Assembly: GCF_001012815.1 (NCBI RefSeq)
Contig: NZ_JYJP01000090.1
Coordinates: 62,001-126,000 of the forward strand
DNA: 64,000 nucleotides
Reading direction: 5' to 3'
DNA from: Vibrio mexicanus
Lineage (GTDB): Bacteria > Pseudomonadota > Gammaproteobacteria > Enterobacterales > Vibrionaceae
The first letter of the stretch is position 1. Every line of letters begins with the position of its first letter. Positions 1 to 9,358 of the stretch are shown here, piece by piece. Position numbers and translations under genes: made by a program. The notes under the pieces are model-generated. The model ran no database searches and was not told the origin of the DNA. It saw only the letters and a program-made list of their open reading frames with translations.

Positions 1-1010
1 GACTTCTGCCATTGATTTTACGGTTTCTACTGGGTAAGCACCTGCCGCGGTTTCCCCTGAAAGCATCACGCATCGGTGCCGTCAAGAACGGCGTTAGCCA
101 CATCCATCACTTCCGCCCGCGTTGGCATGGGTGCTGAAATCATAGATTCCATCATCTGTGTTGCGGTAATCACTGTGCGGTTGAGCGCTCTAGCGCTTTT
201 AATGAGTTGCTTTTGAACACCAATGAGTTCTGGATCGCCAATTTCTACCCCCAAATCACCACGCGCAACCATGACGGTATCAGAAGCAAGAATAATGTCG
301 TCAATGTTTTCTTGGCTAGAGACGGTTTCCGCTCGCTCTACTTTAGCGACTAGGTTGGCCTCTAACCCCGCGTCTCGCGCTAGCCTACGCGCATATTTCA
401 TATCTTCGCCGTTTCGTGGGAAAGACACAGCAAGGTAGTCCACCTTGAGTTCAGCCGCGAGCAAAATGTCCTGTTTATCTTTCTCGGTTAGGGCTTCTGC
501 TGATAGGCCGCCGCCTTTCTTGTTAATGCCTTTGTTGTTCGAGAGAGGACCACCCACCGTGACCACGGTATTTACTCGACTGCCAGAAACTGATGTGACT
601 TTGAGCTGCACTCGTCCATCATCGAGCAGTAAGACATCGTCAGTGGTTACGTCATTGGGCAGTTCTTTATAGTCTAAGCCGACTGCTCGCTCATCGCCTT
701 CGCCGCGGCCAAGCTCGCTGTCGAGTGTGAATTTGTCACCGACGTTTAACATGATTTTGTCATTCTTGAAGGTCGATACTCGGATTTTGGGCCCTTGAAG
801 GTCACCAAGTATCGCGATGTGAACGCCTAGTCGAGCAGCGATGGCACGCACCTTTTGCGCGCGCATACGGTGATCGTCGGCGGTGCCGTGGGAGAAATTC
901 ATTCGAACGACATTGGCACCGGCTTCAATGATCTGCTCTAGGTTATTACCTTTGTCAGTGGATGGGCCTAAGGTAGTAACGATTTTGGTTCTTCTTTGCG
1001 TTGTAGCCAT
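1..1010 (-). CDS. pykA: Pyruvate kinase, PykA type (partial, frameshifted)
   Basis: This is the last step of glycolysis, converting phosphoenolpyruvate and ADP to pyruvate and ATP in the cytoplasm. About 335 N-terminal residues are present and the C-terminus lies beyond the window edge. The N-terminus ([14 protein letters not shown]), [10 protein letters not shown] and the active-site stretch [10 protein letters not shown] match the E. coli PykA (type II) form more closely than PykF. One base is missing near position 69-70: the frame stops after VLDGTDA, while the next phase continues VMLSAETAAG as expected, so the gene is probably intact in the organism. It is divergent from mlc across about 315 bp. 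Confidence 0.93.
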
Positions 1011-1235
1011 TTCTGCTTCCTTGCAATCAACGAGTTTTCGTTAAGTATAAGCAAGATATTGGATTTTTCTGTGAGACAGCCAATTAAATACCTGAAGTGT
1101 TGCATTACTAAGCTGCCAGGCCTTTACTAGAAAGTGCTTGCGTAAGGCTGCGTTTTTTTCTTTCAAGAATTAATGAAAGTTTAATGCTGTGAAATGTGCT
1201 GTGATTTGACTAGGTACGCAAAGATTTATTATTAA

Positions 1236-1253
1236 GCGTGATGTTTGTCACGG
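1236..1253. promoter_or_regulatory. Candidate CRP site upstream of mlc
   Basis: GTGA (1238-1241) and TCAC (1248-1251) are separated by exactly six bases, the core half-sites of a CRP box. It lies about 75 bp before the mlc start, in the 317-bp gap shared with pykA. E. coli mlc is known to respond to CRP. Only the core matches and the flanks are weak. A possible -35 (TTGACT at 1206) lies just upstream. Confidence 0.45.
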
Positions 1254-1327
1254 CAATATGGTAAGGGGCTTCACAATTACTTCGCAAAGTAAAAAAATTA
1301 CTAGGTTGTTGATTTTTGGAGCGCACA

Positions 1328-2545
1328 ATGTACATGGCTCAACCCGGCCATATTGATCATATCAAACAGGTCAATGCTGGTCGTGTATATAAACTAATAG
1401 ACCAAAAAGGTCCGATTTCTCGTATCGATCTTTCGAAACAGAGTGAGCTTGCACCGGCAAGTATCACCAAGATTACGCGAGAATTGATTGAGTCACATTT
1501 AATTCATGAAACTACGGTTCAAGAAGCGACGAGCCGTGGTCGCCCAGCTGTTGGCCTGCAAGTCAATAATGAAGGCTGGCAATTCCTCTCGATGCGCTTA
1601 GGGCGAGGCTACCTGACCATTGCTCTGCACGAGTTGGGCGGTGATGTTCTTATCGATACCAAAATCGACATTCACGAAGTGGATCAAGACGACGTTCTGG
1701 CTCGTCTTCTCCATGAGATTGATGAATTCTTCCAAACCTACTCAGAGCAGCTTGATCGCGTTACCAGTATCGCTATTACCTTGCCGGGTTTAGTGAACTC
1801 AGAGCAGGGCGTGGTTTTGCAGATGCCACACTACAATGTTGAGAATTTGGCCTTGGGGCCTGAAATTTACAAGGCGACTGGATTGCCGGTGTTTGTGGCT
1901 AACGACACACGCGCTTGGGCCTTAGCCGAAAAACTGTTTGGTAACTCTCAAGATAACGACAACTCTGTTCTTATTTCTATTCACCACGGCTTAGGAGCGG
2001 GTATCGTACTTGATGGCCGCGTTTTACAAGGTCGTCACGGTAACATCGGTGAGCTAGGGCATATTCAAATCGACCCTAACGGCAAGCAGTGTCACTGTGG
2101 TAACTATGGTTGTTTGGAAACGGTTGCCAGTTCTCAAGCTATTCGTGAGCAAGTTGCCTTACGACTAGAGTCTGGCGAAGAGTCTTCTCTTGAATTGGGT
2201 GATAGGCTCACAATTGAAGCGATCTGTGAAGCGGCCGCTGCCGGAGATCCTTTGGCTGTCGACGTTATCGAGCAGCTAGGGCGCTACTTGGGCTCTGCGA
2301 TTGCGATCGTGATTAACCTATTTAACCCCGAGAAAGTGCTTGTAGGCGGTGTTATCAATCAGGCTAAAGAGATTTTGTACCCAGCAATACAAACATGTAT
2401 TGAGGAGCAAAGCCTTCCTGTGTATCACAAAGATTTAGAGCTGGTGGAGTCTCGTTTCTACAAACAAGCGACAATGCCAGGCGCTGCGTTGATCAAGCAA
2501 GCGCTGTATGACGGTTTACTGTTAATGAAAGTGGTTGAAGGCTAG
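1328..2545 (+). CDS. mlc: ROK-family transcriptional repressor Mlc
   Basis: This is a DNA-binding repressor of sugar (PTS) genes of the Mlc/NagC branch of the ROK family. The N-terminus carries a winged helix-turn-helix (around residues 12-65, with ISRIDLSKQSELAPASITKI), followed by the ROK sugar-kinase-like fold. The zinc motif is intact: GHIQID then CHCGNYGCLE, giving His plus three Cys. The 405-residue length agrees with E. coli Mlc (406). I chose ATG 1328 because GGAG at 1318-1321 sits six bases before it; an in-frame TTG at 1316 would overlap that ribosome binding site. A clear terminator follows. Confidence 0.92.
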   Translation: MYMAQPGHIDHIKQVNAGRVYKLIDQKGPISRIDLSKQSELAPASITKITRELIESHLIHETTVQEATSRGRPAVGLQVNNEGWQFLSMRLGRGYLTIALHELGGDVLIDTKIDIHEVDQDDVLARLLHEIDEFFQTYSEQLDRVTSIAITLPGLVNSEQGVVLQMPHYNVENLALGPEIYKATGLPVFVANDTRAWALAEKLFGNSQDNDNSVLISIHHGLGAGIVLDGRVLQGRHGNIGELGHIQIDPNGKQCHCGNYGCLETVASSQAIREQVALRLESGEESSLELGDRLTIEAICEAAAAGDPLAVDVIEQLGRYLGSAIAIVINLFNPEKVLVGGVINQAKEILYPAIQTCIEEQSLPVYHKDLELVESRFYKQATMPGAALIKQALYDGLLLMKVVEG

Positions 2546-2583
2546 CAGACAGACGCAAGCCTTAAATGCATACAGTTGATTAA

Positions 2584-2620
2584 AACCCATATGGCCGTCA
2601 AGTTATATGGGTTATTTTTT
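2584..2620 (+). terminator. Intrinsic terminator after mlc
   Basis: A 9-bp perfect stem (AACCCATAT at 2584-2592 with ATATGGGTT at 2605-2613) is followed by a T-rich tract. Confidence 0.8.
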
Positions 2621-2677
2621 GTCTTAGTCCCTAGCTATAGGCTATGTTGTTAAAGATGATGTTTAGTGAGTAAGAAT

Positions 2678-3624
2678 ATGTCTGGTGTTTTAAATACTGT
2701 CGACCAAAGAACGAATTTAGTGGGTGAAAACCGACTGGAGTTATTGCTGTTTAGTTTGAATAGCAGACAGATTTTTGCGATTAATGTTTTTAAGGTCAAA
2801 GAGGTCATCAAGTTGCCGCCATTGACCAAAATGCCGGGCTCCCATTATCACATCACTGGCGTGGCTTCTTTGCGAGGGGAATCGGTACCAGTCATTGACC
2901 TTCGTTCCGCTATTGGCTTCCCGCCTTCTACTCTTGAGTCTCCAGAAGAGAACTTGATCATCACCGAGTATAACCGCTCGACTCAAGGCTTCCTCGTTGG
3001 TCAAGTTCGCAACATCGTCAACACTGCGTGGACTGAAATTCAGCCGCCGCCAACCTCGGCAGGTAGAGCAAACTATCTCACTGCCATCACTCAAATCAAA
3101 GAAGGTGATGAGAAGCAAATTGTTGAAATCATCGATGTAGAAAAAGTATTGGCAGAGATCATCGATTACGATGTGTCCATTTCAGAAGGGGTTCTTGATG
3201 AAGAGCTAGCCTCAGAAATGGTAGGCCGTACTATCTTGATCGTGGACGACTCCTCAACAGCGCGTGCTCAGGTAAAAGGGACGCTTTCTCAGCTTGGCCT
3301 CAACATCATTGAGTGCGTGATGGTTTAGAAGCGCTTCGTTTACTTAAAGGTTGGTGTGATGAAGGTAAGGCAGTCGCAGATGAGCTGCTTATGATGATCA
3401 CTGATGCTGAAATGCCGGAAATGGATGGCTACAAGCTGACGCATGAAGTTCGTACTGATGATCGGATGAGTGCTTTGCATGTCGTACTCAATACCTCGTT
3501 AAGTGGCAGCTTTAATGAGGCCATGGTGAAAAAAGTGGGTTGTGATCGATTTATCTCTAAGTTCCAACCAGACTTACTCGTCGAAGTCGCTCAAGAACGA
3601 TTGCGTGGCGTTTTGTCGAAATAA
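2678..3624 (+). CDS. cheV: Chemotaxis coupling protein CheV (frameshifted)
   Basis: CheV couples chemoreceptors to CheA and carries a receiver domain that tunes adaptation. The first half is a CheW-like domain (about residues 20-160, with GVASLRGESVPVIDL), the second half a response-regulator receiver (TILIVDDSS acidic pocket, phosphoacceptor region ITDAEMPEMDGY). The frame breaks at 3316: IIEC is followed by a stop in this phase, but one extra C restores IIECRDGLEALRLLKGW, so a one-base deletion in a CC pair is the likely cause. The full product would be about 315 residues, normal for CheV. An in-frame GTG at 2666 is a possible alternative start. Confidence 0.88.
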
Positions 3625-3689
3625 TTTAGTTGATGACATTGCTCAGCTCTCACTTTTGGACTCTCAAAGGCTTTAGCGTACGGTAAACC

Positions 3690-3698
3690 TGATACAAT
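3690..3698 (+). promoter_or_regulatory. Candidate extended -10 promoter for the small ORF
   Basis: TGATACAAT is an extended -10 element (TG, one base, then TACAAT at 3693-3698), about 65 bp before the 27-codon ORF. No good -35 is visible. Confidence 0.3.
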
Positions 3699-3762
3699 AA
3701 TTTTGGTTGTAAAACCGCACTATCTGCGTCCTTTTAAAATTCACTTTTAGGTAGTATCGAAA

Positions 3763-3846
3763 ATGATTTTTCTTGCAACGACTCTAGCAATAACTTTGTT
3801 AGAAGCATGGAAGAAACGACGCATGGAAGCAAGGGTAGAGCTCTAG
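3763..3846 (+). CDS. Possible 27-residue membrane peptide
   Basis: This short ORF lies in the gap between cheV and dnaE2. It reads MIFLATTLAITLLEAWKKRR followed by MEARVEL: a hydrophobic helix of about 15 residues, then a basic and charged tail, the usual shape of a bacterial single-span small protein with its C-terminus inside. It has its own possible promoter at 3690 and a strong terminator right after it, which suggests a separate short transcript. The ribosome binding site is weak (AGG about 13 bases upstream). It could instead be a non-coding small RNA. I do not recognise a family. Confidence 0.4.
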   Translation: MIFLATTLAITLLEAWKKRRMEARVEL

Positions 3847-3861
3847 TTCATCTCTGTAGCG

Positions 3862-3893
3862 AAAGGGAGGCATTGCCTCCCTTTTGTTTTTTG
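3862..3893 (+). terminator. Strong terminator after the small ORF
   Basis: A 10-bp stem (AAAGGGAGGC at 3862-3871 with GCCTCCCTTT at 3875-3884) closes on a 3-base loop and is followed by TTTTGTTTTTT. It may also end the leftward dnaE2 transcript. Confidence 0.85.
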
Positions 3894-3919
3894 TAATCAA
3901 AAGCTTTGGTTACAAAGCT

Positions 3920-6900
3920 CTAATGAAACTCCCTTGATTGCGTTTTTAACCTAGCCATTTTGTCTGTCATATCGATAAGTCGCCCTGCGATGATATGGGT
4001 GACTTCGCCTTCTCGCTCTAAAATCCCTTTCACCATAAGCACCTTGGCTGTTAGATAAGCTTGTTTTTGTGCGCGTGCGGTGGCTTTCCACACCACAACA
4101 TTGTTATTGCCCGTATCATCTTCAAGAGTAAAGAAAGTCACGCCTGCGGCCGTCCCCGGGGACTGTTTACCCGTGACAACGCCGATAATAGTGACGAGCG
4201 ACTTATGTGCCTTATGGATAAGATCACGATGGCGGGTAAAGCCGCGAATTAATCCAGCTTCCTCAAGCAAAGTGACAGGGTGCTTTTGCAACGACAAACG
4301 AGTCGAAGCGTAATCCTCAATCATGCTCTCGATTTCACTGGTTCTCGGCAACGCTGGTGGCGCAGGTTCGGATACATGCCCAAACAGAGGTAGGTCAGAG
4401 GCGTTGTCCATAACTGACCAACGCGCATGATAGCGATCTTGGGTGATCCCTTGAAATGCGTTGGCTGAAGCTAATAGCTCAAGGTCACGGCGGCTTAATC
4501 CAATGTGCTTGAGTTGGCTAACCTCGGTGTAGCCGTTGTCTGGCCGCGCTTTGAGTATCTGCTTAATGGCATCTTGGCTCAGCCCTTTTATTTGAGTTAG
4601 GCCCAGTTGAATTGCGTAATCAGTCCCTACCTTCACGACCTGATGAAGATCCAATGACTGGTTAACGCAGATAGGCAGTATGGTGACGCCATGACGCTGA
4701 GCATCCTGCACTAGCTGTGAAGCACTGTAAAAGCCCATAGGCTGGCTATTGAGCAGTGAGGTATAGAAAATATGCGGATAGTAATATTTGAGCCACGCAG
4801 AACAATACGCCAACACAGCAAAAGAGGCGGAGTGACTCTCGGGGAATCCGTATTCACCAAAGCCACAAATTTGATCAAACAGCTGTTCGGCGAATTTGCT
4901 GTCATAACCGCGCTCGCACATGCCATTAATGAGCTTGTGCCTGAATTTGGCTAAATCCCCATTTTTTTTCCATGCAGCCATGGCGCGGCGAAGTTGGTCA
5001 GCTTCACCACCCGTAAAGCCTGCAGCGACCATTGCCAGTTTGATGACCTGCTCTTGGAATATGGGTACGCCCATCGTTCGAGACAGCACCTCTTTTACCT
5101 CCTCTGAAGGGTAGGTAATGGGCTCAATCCCATTACGACGCTTCAAAAAAGGGTGGACCATATCCCCTTGAATTGGCCCCGGGCGTACAATAGCAATTTG
5201 GATAACCAGATCGTAATAACAACGCGGTTTTAATCGCGGCAGCATACTCATTTGGGCCCGTGATTCGATTTGGAACACCCCCACCGTATCGGCCTTTTGC
5301 AACATGCGATAAACATCGGGATCATCTTGGCGACGGGTTATTTCTGCAATCGACAAGGTACGCCCGTGTAAGCGCTCTACAAGCTCAAAACACTTTTTAA
5401 TGGCGGACAGCATGCCTAAGGCCAAAACGTCTACTTTAAGCAGCCCTAGGCTCTCTAAATCGTCTTTATCCCATTGGATGACGGTGCGATTCTCCATCGT
5501 GGCATTTTCAACGGGGACTAACTCGTACAATGGCCCTGCTGAGATGACAAAACCGCCAACATGTTGGGACAGATGCCGAGGGAAGCCGAGTATCTCGTTA
5601 ACCAAGTTGATGAACTGCTGCCCCTTGAGAGAATCCGGTTTGATACCGAGTTCAATAATCTGAGCCTGCCAACCTTGAGCGCGATCGCGACGATTAATAT
5701 TCTTGATGAAAAAATCGAGTTGCGTTTCGGCAATGCCCAAGGCTTTACCTACGTCTCTAACCGCACTCTTAAATCGATAGGAAATCACAGTAGCAGCGAG
5801 AGCTGCACGCTCTCGGCCATACTTTTGGTAGATGTACTGAATAACTTCTTCTCGACGCTGATGCTCAAAATCCACATCAATATCCGGCGGCTCATTACGC
5901 TCTTTGCTGATGAAGCGCTCGAATAGGACGGAAATTTGCCTAGGATCGACAGAGGTGATCTCTAGGCAATAGCAGACCACTGAATTGGCTGCAGAGCCTC
6001 TACCTTGATAGAGAATATGCTGACGCTTAGCAAACATCACGATGTCGTGAATAGTCAGAAAATAATAGGGGTAGTTGAGCTCTTCAATGAGCGTGAGCTC
6101 TTTATTAATGGTTTCATTGATGGCTTCCGGCACTCCTTCAGGAAAGCGCAGCGCTTTGCCTTTCTCAACCAGTTCAATGAGGTGGTTCATAGGTGTTTTG
6201 CCATCAGGCACTAACTCACTCGGGTACTCATAGCGCAGTTCATCAAGGTTGAATTGGCACAGCTTAGCGATATGAACGCTTTCCGCTAGCCATTCATTTG
6301 GGAAGAGCTTTAAAAGCTTTTCCTTGCTGCGTAGGGTACGCTCTGTATTGGTGAGCATGTCACGACCAATTTGCGCGACACTCTTGCCCAATTTTATGGC
6401 GGTCAACGTGTGCTGAAGGGGGAGGCGAGTTGGTGTATGCATCAATACGCCACCACAGGCTGTGACAGGTAGAGAGAGCTCCTTGGCGAGCGTTTGGTAG
6501 TGGTGAATATGAGAGTGATCGTTACCTTGGAGATGCCTTAACGCGCCAATCCACAAGCGACCTGCATGATGTTGGCGGAGCCATTGTCCCCAATGATTGT
6601 CGCTGGCTTTCATACTAGGTAGCCAAATGAGCAGACAGTGACGTACCGACATCAAGTCCCATTCTGAAAGCTGATAACTGCCTTTTTCGGAGCGGCGCCT
6701 CGCATTGGTGATAATACGGCACAGCTCACCATAAGCCGCGCGAGTTGGGCACAACAGAAGTACTTGGCATTCATCATTGAGCCAAAACATGCTGCCAATA
6801 AGCTGCTTAATGGCGAGATCGTGCTGCTTAATCGCTGCGTGAGCACGAACCACACCCGCAACTGAACATTCGTCGGTAATGGCGATGGCGTGATAGCGAA

Positions 6901-6991
6901 GAAAGTCGGCTTGTATCACCAACTCTTCGGCATGAGATGCGCCTGAGAGAAACGAGAAGTTACTCTGAGAAAAAAGCTCAGCGTATTGCAT
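3920..6991 (-). CDS. dnaE2: Error-prone DNA polymerase DnaE2 (ImuC)
   Basis: This C-family polymerase performs translesion synthesis together with ImuA and ImuB after DNA damage. The order is PHP domain (from residue 1, FSFLSGASHAEELV), palm and finger domains, and a C-terminal OB fold (VTIIGVVTGKQSPG to about residue 1000). Catalytic aspartates are visible in PDIDVDFE (D370 and D372) and in KVDVLALGML. The 1023-residue length is typical for DnaE2 and shorter than replicative DnaE (about 1160). It is the last gene of the imuA-imuB-dnaE2 operon, 67 bp after imuB, and should be SOS-induced from the LexA box at 9241. Confidence 0.95.
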   Translation of the reverse strand: MQYAELFSQSNFSFLSGASHAEELVIQADFLRYHAIAITDECSVAGVVRAHAAIKQHDLAIKQLIGSMFWLNDECQVLLLCPTRAAYGELCRIITNARRRSEKGSYQLSEWDLMSVRHCLLIWLPSMKASDNHWGQWLRQHHAGRLWIGALRHLQGNDHSHIHHYQTLAKELSLPVTACGGVLMHTPTRLPLQHTLTAIKLGKSVAQIGRDMLTNTERTLRSKEKLLKLFPNEWLAESVHIAKLCQFNLDELRYEYPSELVPDGKTPMNHLIELVEKGKALRFPEGVPEAINETINKELTLIEELNYPYYFLTIHDIVMFAKRQHILYQGRGSAANSVVCYCLEITSVDPRQISVLFERFISKERNEPPDIDVDFEHQRREEVIQYIYQKYGRERAALAATVISYRFKSAVRDVGKALGIAETQLDFFIKNINRRDRAQGWQAQIIELGIKPDSLKGQQFINLVNEILGFPRHLSQHVGGFVISAGPLYELVPVENATMENRTVIQWDKDDLESLGLLKVDVLALGMLSAIKKCFELVERLHGRTLSIAEITRRQDDPDVYRMLQKADTVGVFQIESRAQMSMLPRLKPRCYYDLVIQIAIVRPGPIQGDMVHPFLKRRNGIEPITYPSEEVKEVLSRTMGVPIFQEQVIKLAMVAAGFTGGEADQLRRAMAAWKKNGDLAKFRHKLINGMCERGYDSKFAEQLFDQICGFGEYGFPESHSASFAVLAYCSAWLKYYYPHIFYTSLLNSQPMGFYSASQLVQDAQRHGVTILPICVNQSLDLHQVVKVGTDYAIQLGLTQIKGLSQDAIKQILKARPDNGYTEVSQLKHIGLSRRDLELLASANAFQGITQDRYHARWSVMDNASDLPLFGHVSEPAPPALPRTSEIESMIEDYASTRLSLQKHPVTLLEEAGLIRGFTRHRDLIHKAHKSLVTIIGVVTGKQSPGTAAGVTFFTLEDDTGNNNVVVWKATARAQKQAYLTAKVLMVKGILEREGEVTHIIAGRLIDMTDKMARLKTQSREFH

Positions 6992-7058
6992 TGAACGCCT
7001 GCTGAGCGAAAGAAGATAGGCTCATTATCGCTCCTAGATCTTGGTTGTGATGCGTGAA

Positions 7059-8537
7059 TTAACTAAATTGCCCGTGGATGAACCACTGCTGTTCAAGGGT
7101 GCGAAATACCCACAGCCATTGCCCCGACGAGCTGCGAGCAATGAAGTAATCTCGAGTGATATTGTTATCATCCCACCATCCGCTCACGATACGCTCTGGG
7201 CCTAAGACGATATCGACTTTCTCGTTAAGAGGTTGCGGCTTAGGGAAAAGTACACTGGGTCGAAGTGGTTGGTTAGTCTGTTGTTTGAACTCTAATCCGT
7301 CGATCTGTTGGGTGTGATCGAGTGTTGGTTCAGGGCTTTGTGGTTTAACGCCTTTTGATTTATGGGAAAGCTTCTCGCTTGGTGCACATAAGCAGAGTGC
7401 TTTTTCAGGTCGAGGATCATCGACTTTTTTCACCTTACAGACTCGCTTTCGGCCTAATTTGGCTTGGAGCAAAGTGATCAATTCAAGCTCCGACTGCTGC
7501 CCCTTACGTCCAACAAACATATCTTCACTGTTTGATTCAAGTTCTCCACTGCGAGTGAGATTGAGTGTCAGTCCATGTACGGCAGAGTCGAGTGCTAGAG
7601 CTTCCATCGACAAACGACATAGCGTGAGCCATTTTGACGCTAAGTAGTCGCCACAGGCGGACGTAAAGATGACTTGGCTGTCTTCACTGTCGCGTTGGTG
7701 CAGTGTCAGCGTGAGTTCGTACCCAACTTGGTTGCGCAGAATCAAAAAGGCCTCCAGTTTATTGAGTAAAATGGTGAGCGGTTTTTCTAGCCACTGAACA
7801 TTCTCAATATCAAACAGCAGCTCTAAGTAACTGCTGAACTTTTCTGGTGGATGATAAAACGTGACAGGGTGTTTGAATTGGCCAAGCAAGCGCCCGACAT
7901 AGTTAACGAGGTCGATGTTGAATCGACGTGCAATTTCACGCATCGGTAGCGCCAACAAATCAGAGATAGTGTGAATACCCACACGTTGCAGCTGCCCAAC
8001 CTGCTTAGCGTCGAGTTCTGTTGCTTCTAACGGATGGGTTTCGAGCCGTTTTTGTAGATCTTCTTTATCATCGCTAATGATATTAGTGGCAGACTTTGCA
8101 AGTAAAATGGCCGAAAATGGCGAAAACCCCGTCGAAAAGTGATAAGTCAGCTTTAAAGCATTAATGTGTTGTGAAAGCCTTTCCCAGTAGGGAGTTAGGC
8201 CGCCATACAGCGTTAGCATATTGGTTGCTTTTAGCAGCACACCATTAGGTGGTAGCAAAACAATGTCAGAAGTCACAACATACAACCACTGAGCAATATC
8301 CAATAAGGCTCGCTCTTCAACTTTTTCATCGTAGGGATGAACTTGCAGATCGCTGCATAGCGCAGCCGCACTACCTAGCCCCATACCTAAATGTATGCCT
8401 TGCTCAAGCGCTTTTGAATTGGCTTGCTGAATAAGGTATTTCCGGCCGTTAACGATCACCAAAGGAGAAGGACTCGCATGAGAAAATAGCGAGTCGAGTT
8501 GCAGGCTTGGAAAGTGTAGATAGATCCAGAGCTGCAT
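7059..8537 (-). CDS. imuB: ImuB, inactive Y-family polymerase homologue
   Basis: ImuB is the adaptor of the SOS mutasome. It resembles Y-family polymerases but lacks the catalytic acidic residues, and in other species it bridges DnaE2, ImuA and the beta clamp. The N-terminus MQLWIYLHFPSLQLDSL shows the Y-family fold start without the usual catalytic Asp. A helix-hairpin-helix-like segment (LQRVGIHTISDLLALP) follows around residue 200. I chose ATG 8537, giving 492 residues, because it sits two bases after the imuA stop. A longer in-frame reading back to 8684 only overlaps imuA in another frame. Confidence 0.9.
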   Translation of the reverse strand: MQLWIYLHFPSLQLDSLFSHASPSPLVIVNGRKYLIQQANSKALEQGIHLGMGLGSAAALCSDLQVHPYDEKVEERALLDIAQWLYVVTSDIVLLPPNGVLLKATNMLTLYGGLTPYWERLSQHINALKLTYHFSTGFSPFSAILLAKSATNIISDDKEDLQKRLETHPLEATELDAKQVGQLQRVGIHTISDLLALPMREIARRFNIDLVNYVGRLLGQFKHPVTFYHPPEKFSSYLELLFDIENVQWLEKPLTILLNKLEAFLILRNQVGYELTLTLHQRDSEDSQVIFTSACGDYLASKWLTLCRLSMEALALDSAVHGLTLNLTRSGELESNSEDMFVGRKGQQSELELITLLQAKLGRKRVCKVKKVDDPRPEKALCLCAPSEKLSHKSKGVKPQSPEPTLDHTQQIDGLEFKQQTNQPLRPSVLFPKPQPLNEKVDIVLGPERIVSGWWDDNNITRDYFIARSSSGQWLWVFRTLEQQWFIHGQFS

Positions 8538-8539
8538 GA

Positions 8540-9230
8540 TTAACCCTGCTTGCGAATAGGGAACGGAATAACCACAGGATCGCGTTTTTTCAGCGTTAAT
8601 TCTGGCCAGTACGACGCCATATCTAAGACAAACGAGCCGTGAGGCCATCCCCCTTACGTTTGGTAATGGTGATGTTAAGACCAACAGGGTGAGCGGTCAG
8701 CTTTAAACTCAGGCTCACGGGCAGAGAAATGACATTATTATCATCTTGAGAAGCGTGCGTTTGTTTGAAGATAAATTGCAGGCAATCCCCCGTCTCACTG
8801 GCAACTTGAAGTCGCCGAGCTTGATGAATTTCTAGCTCGCCATGCCACAGCATGACACTACTGCAAGCGCCACTTTTTAGGCATTGTTCCGCCGTCCATA
8901 AGGCTTCCTGGGCACTCTTAGGATAAACCAGTAAAACTTGATCAGGGTCGATCCCCTCTGCATAGAGGTGATCTGGGCACACGTAACCGGGTGGGTGGAT
9001 AAACACCACCAACCCTTTTGCTAGGCTACGACGCAAATGAGGCGTTAAAAGGCGAAGCTCGCCAATACCAGAAGGCGATTGAAGCTCAATCACACCATGT
9101 TTGGGAAAGCCACCTTGAAGTTTTTCATCCAGCAGAGCAAACCCCGTTGGTTGGAAATCCTGCTCGACATGAGTGTGAGAGCCTTGCCAAATCAATTGCT
9201 TATTTTTAGATGTTCGATCAATTCATACAT
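8540..9230 (-). CDS. imuA: ImuA, RecA/SulA-like SOS mutasome protein (frameshifted twice)
   Basis: ImuA is a RecA-like ATPase homologue of the SOS mutagenesis cassette. The visible core runs FQPTGFALLDEKLQGGFPKHGVIELQS, typical of the family. Two one-base deletions are apparent. The first is in the A run at 9203-9207: with one more base, ATG 9230 reads MYELIEHLKNKQLIWQG into the core. The second is in the C/G run at 8649-8653: with one more base the C-terminus reads GWPHGSFVLDMASYWPELTL and ends at TAA 8540, two bases before imuB. Taken literally the frame would start at TTG 9195 and end at 8623, with both ends wrong. Confidence 0.85.
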
Positions 9231-9240
9231 AACAAAATAC

Positions 9241-9256
9241 CTGTATATATATACAG
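9241..9256. promoter_or_regulatory. LexA (SOS) box of the imuA-imuB-dnaE2 operon
   Basis: CTGTATATATATACAG is a perfect 16-bp palindrome identical to the gamma-proteobacterial LexA consensus (CTG-N10-CAG with alternating TA centre). It lies 10 bp upstream of the corrected imuA start at 9230, where it would cover the promoter. Confidence 0.93.
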
Positions 9257-9304
9257 TATAATCAATGTATGAAAAGCCACAAGAGAAAAGTAAGGTACTA
9301 ACGA

Positions 9305-9331
9305 AAATGCCCTGCAAAAAGCAGGGCATTT
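9305..9331 (-). terminator. Terminator after yciK
   Basis: AAATGCCCTGC (9305-9315) pairs with GCAGGGCATTT (9321-9331) around a 5-base loop. Read leftward it follows the yciK stop and runs into TTTT. Confidence 0.7.
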
Positions 9332-9358
9332 AGAAGTTAGATCAGGGAGATAGGCTGA

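Noticed and set aside
2741..3118. Antisense ORF of 125 codons opposite cheV
   Set aside because: It is fully inside cheV, without a ribosome binding site or recognisable domain; a shadow of the real frame. The same applies to other long antisense frames, for example 5561-5926, 18313-18762 and 37178-37699.
3305..3330. Programmed ribosomal frameshift in cheV and other broken genes
   Set aside because: No slippery heptamer or downstream structure is shared, and the same kind of one-base loss occurs in many unrelated genes. Sequencing error explains all of them.
8538..8684. N-terminal extension of ImuB
   Set aside because: These codons lie over the true C-terminus of imuA in another frame; MQLWIYLHFPSL is the usual ImuB start.
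9203..9207. Phase-variable homopolymer in imuA
   Set aside because: A run of five is too short for slipped-strand switching, and similar losses occur in runs of 2-4 across the window.
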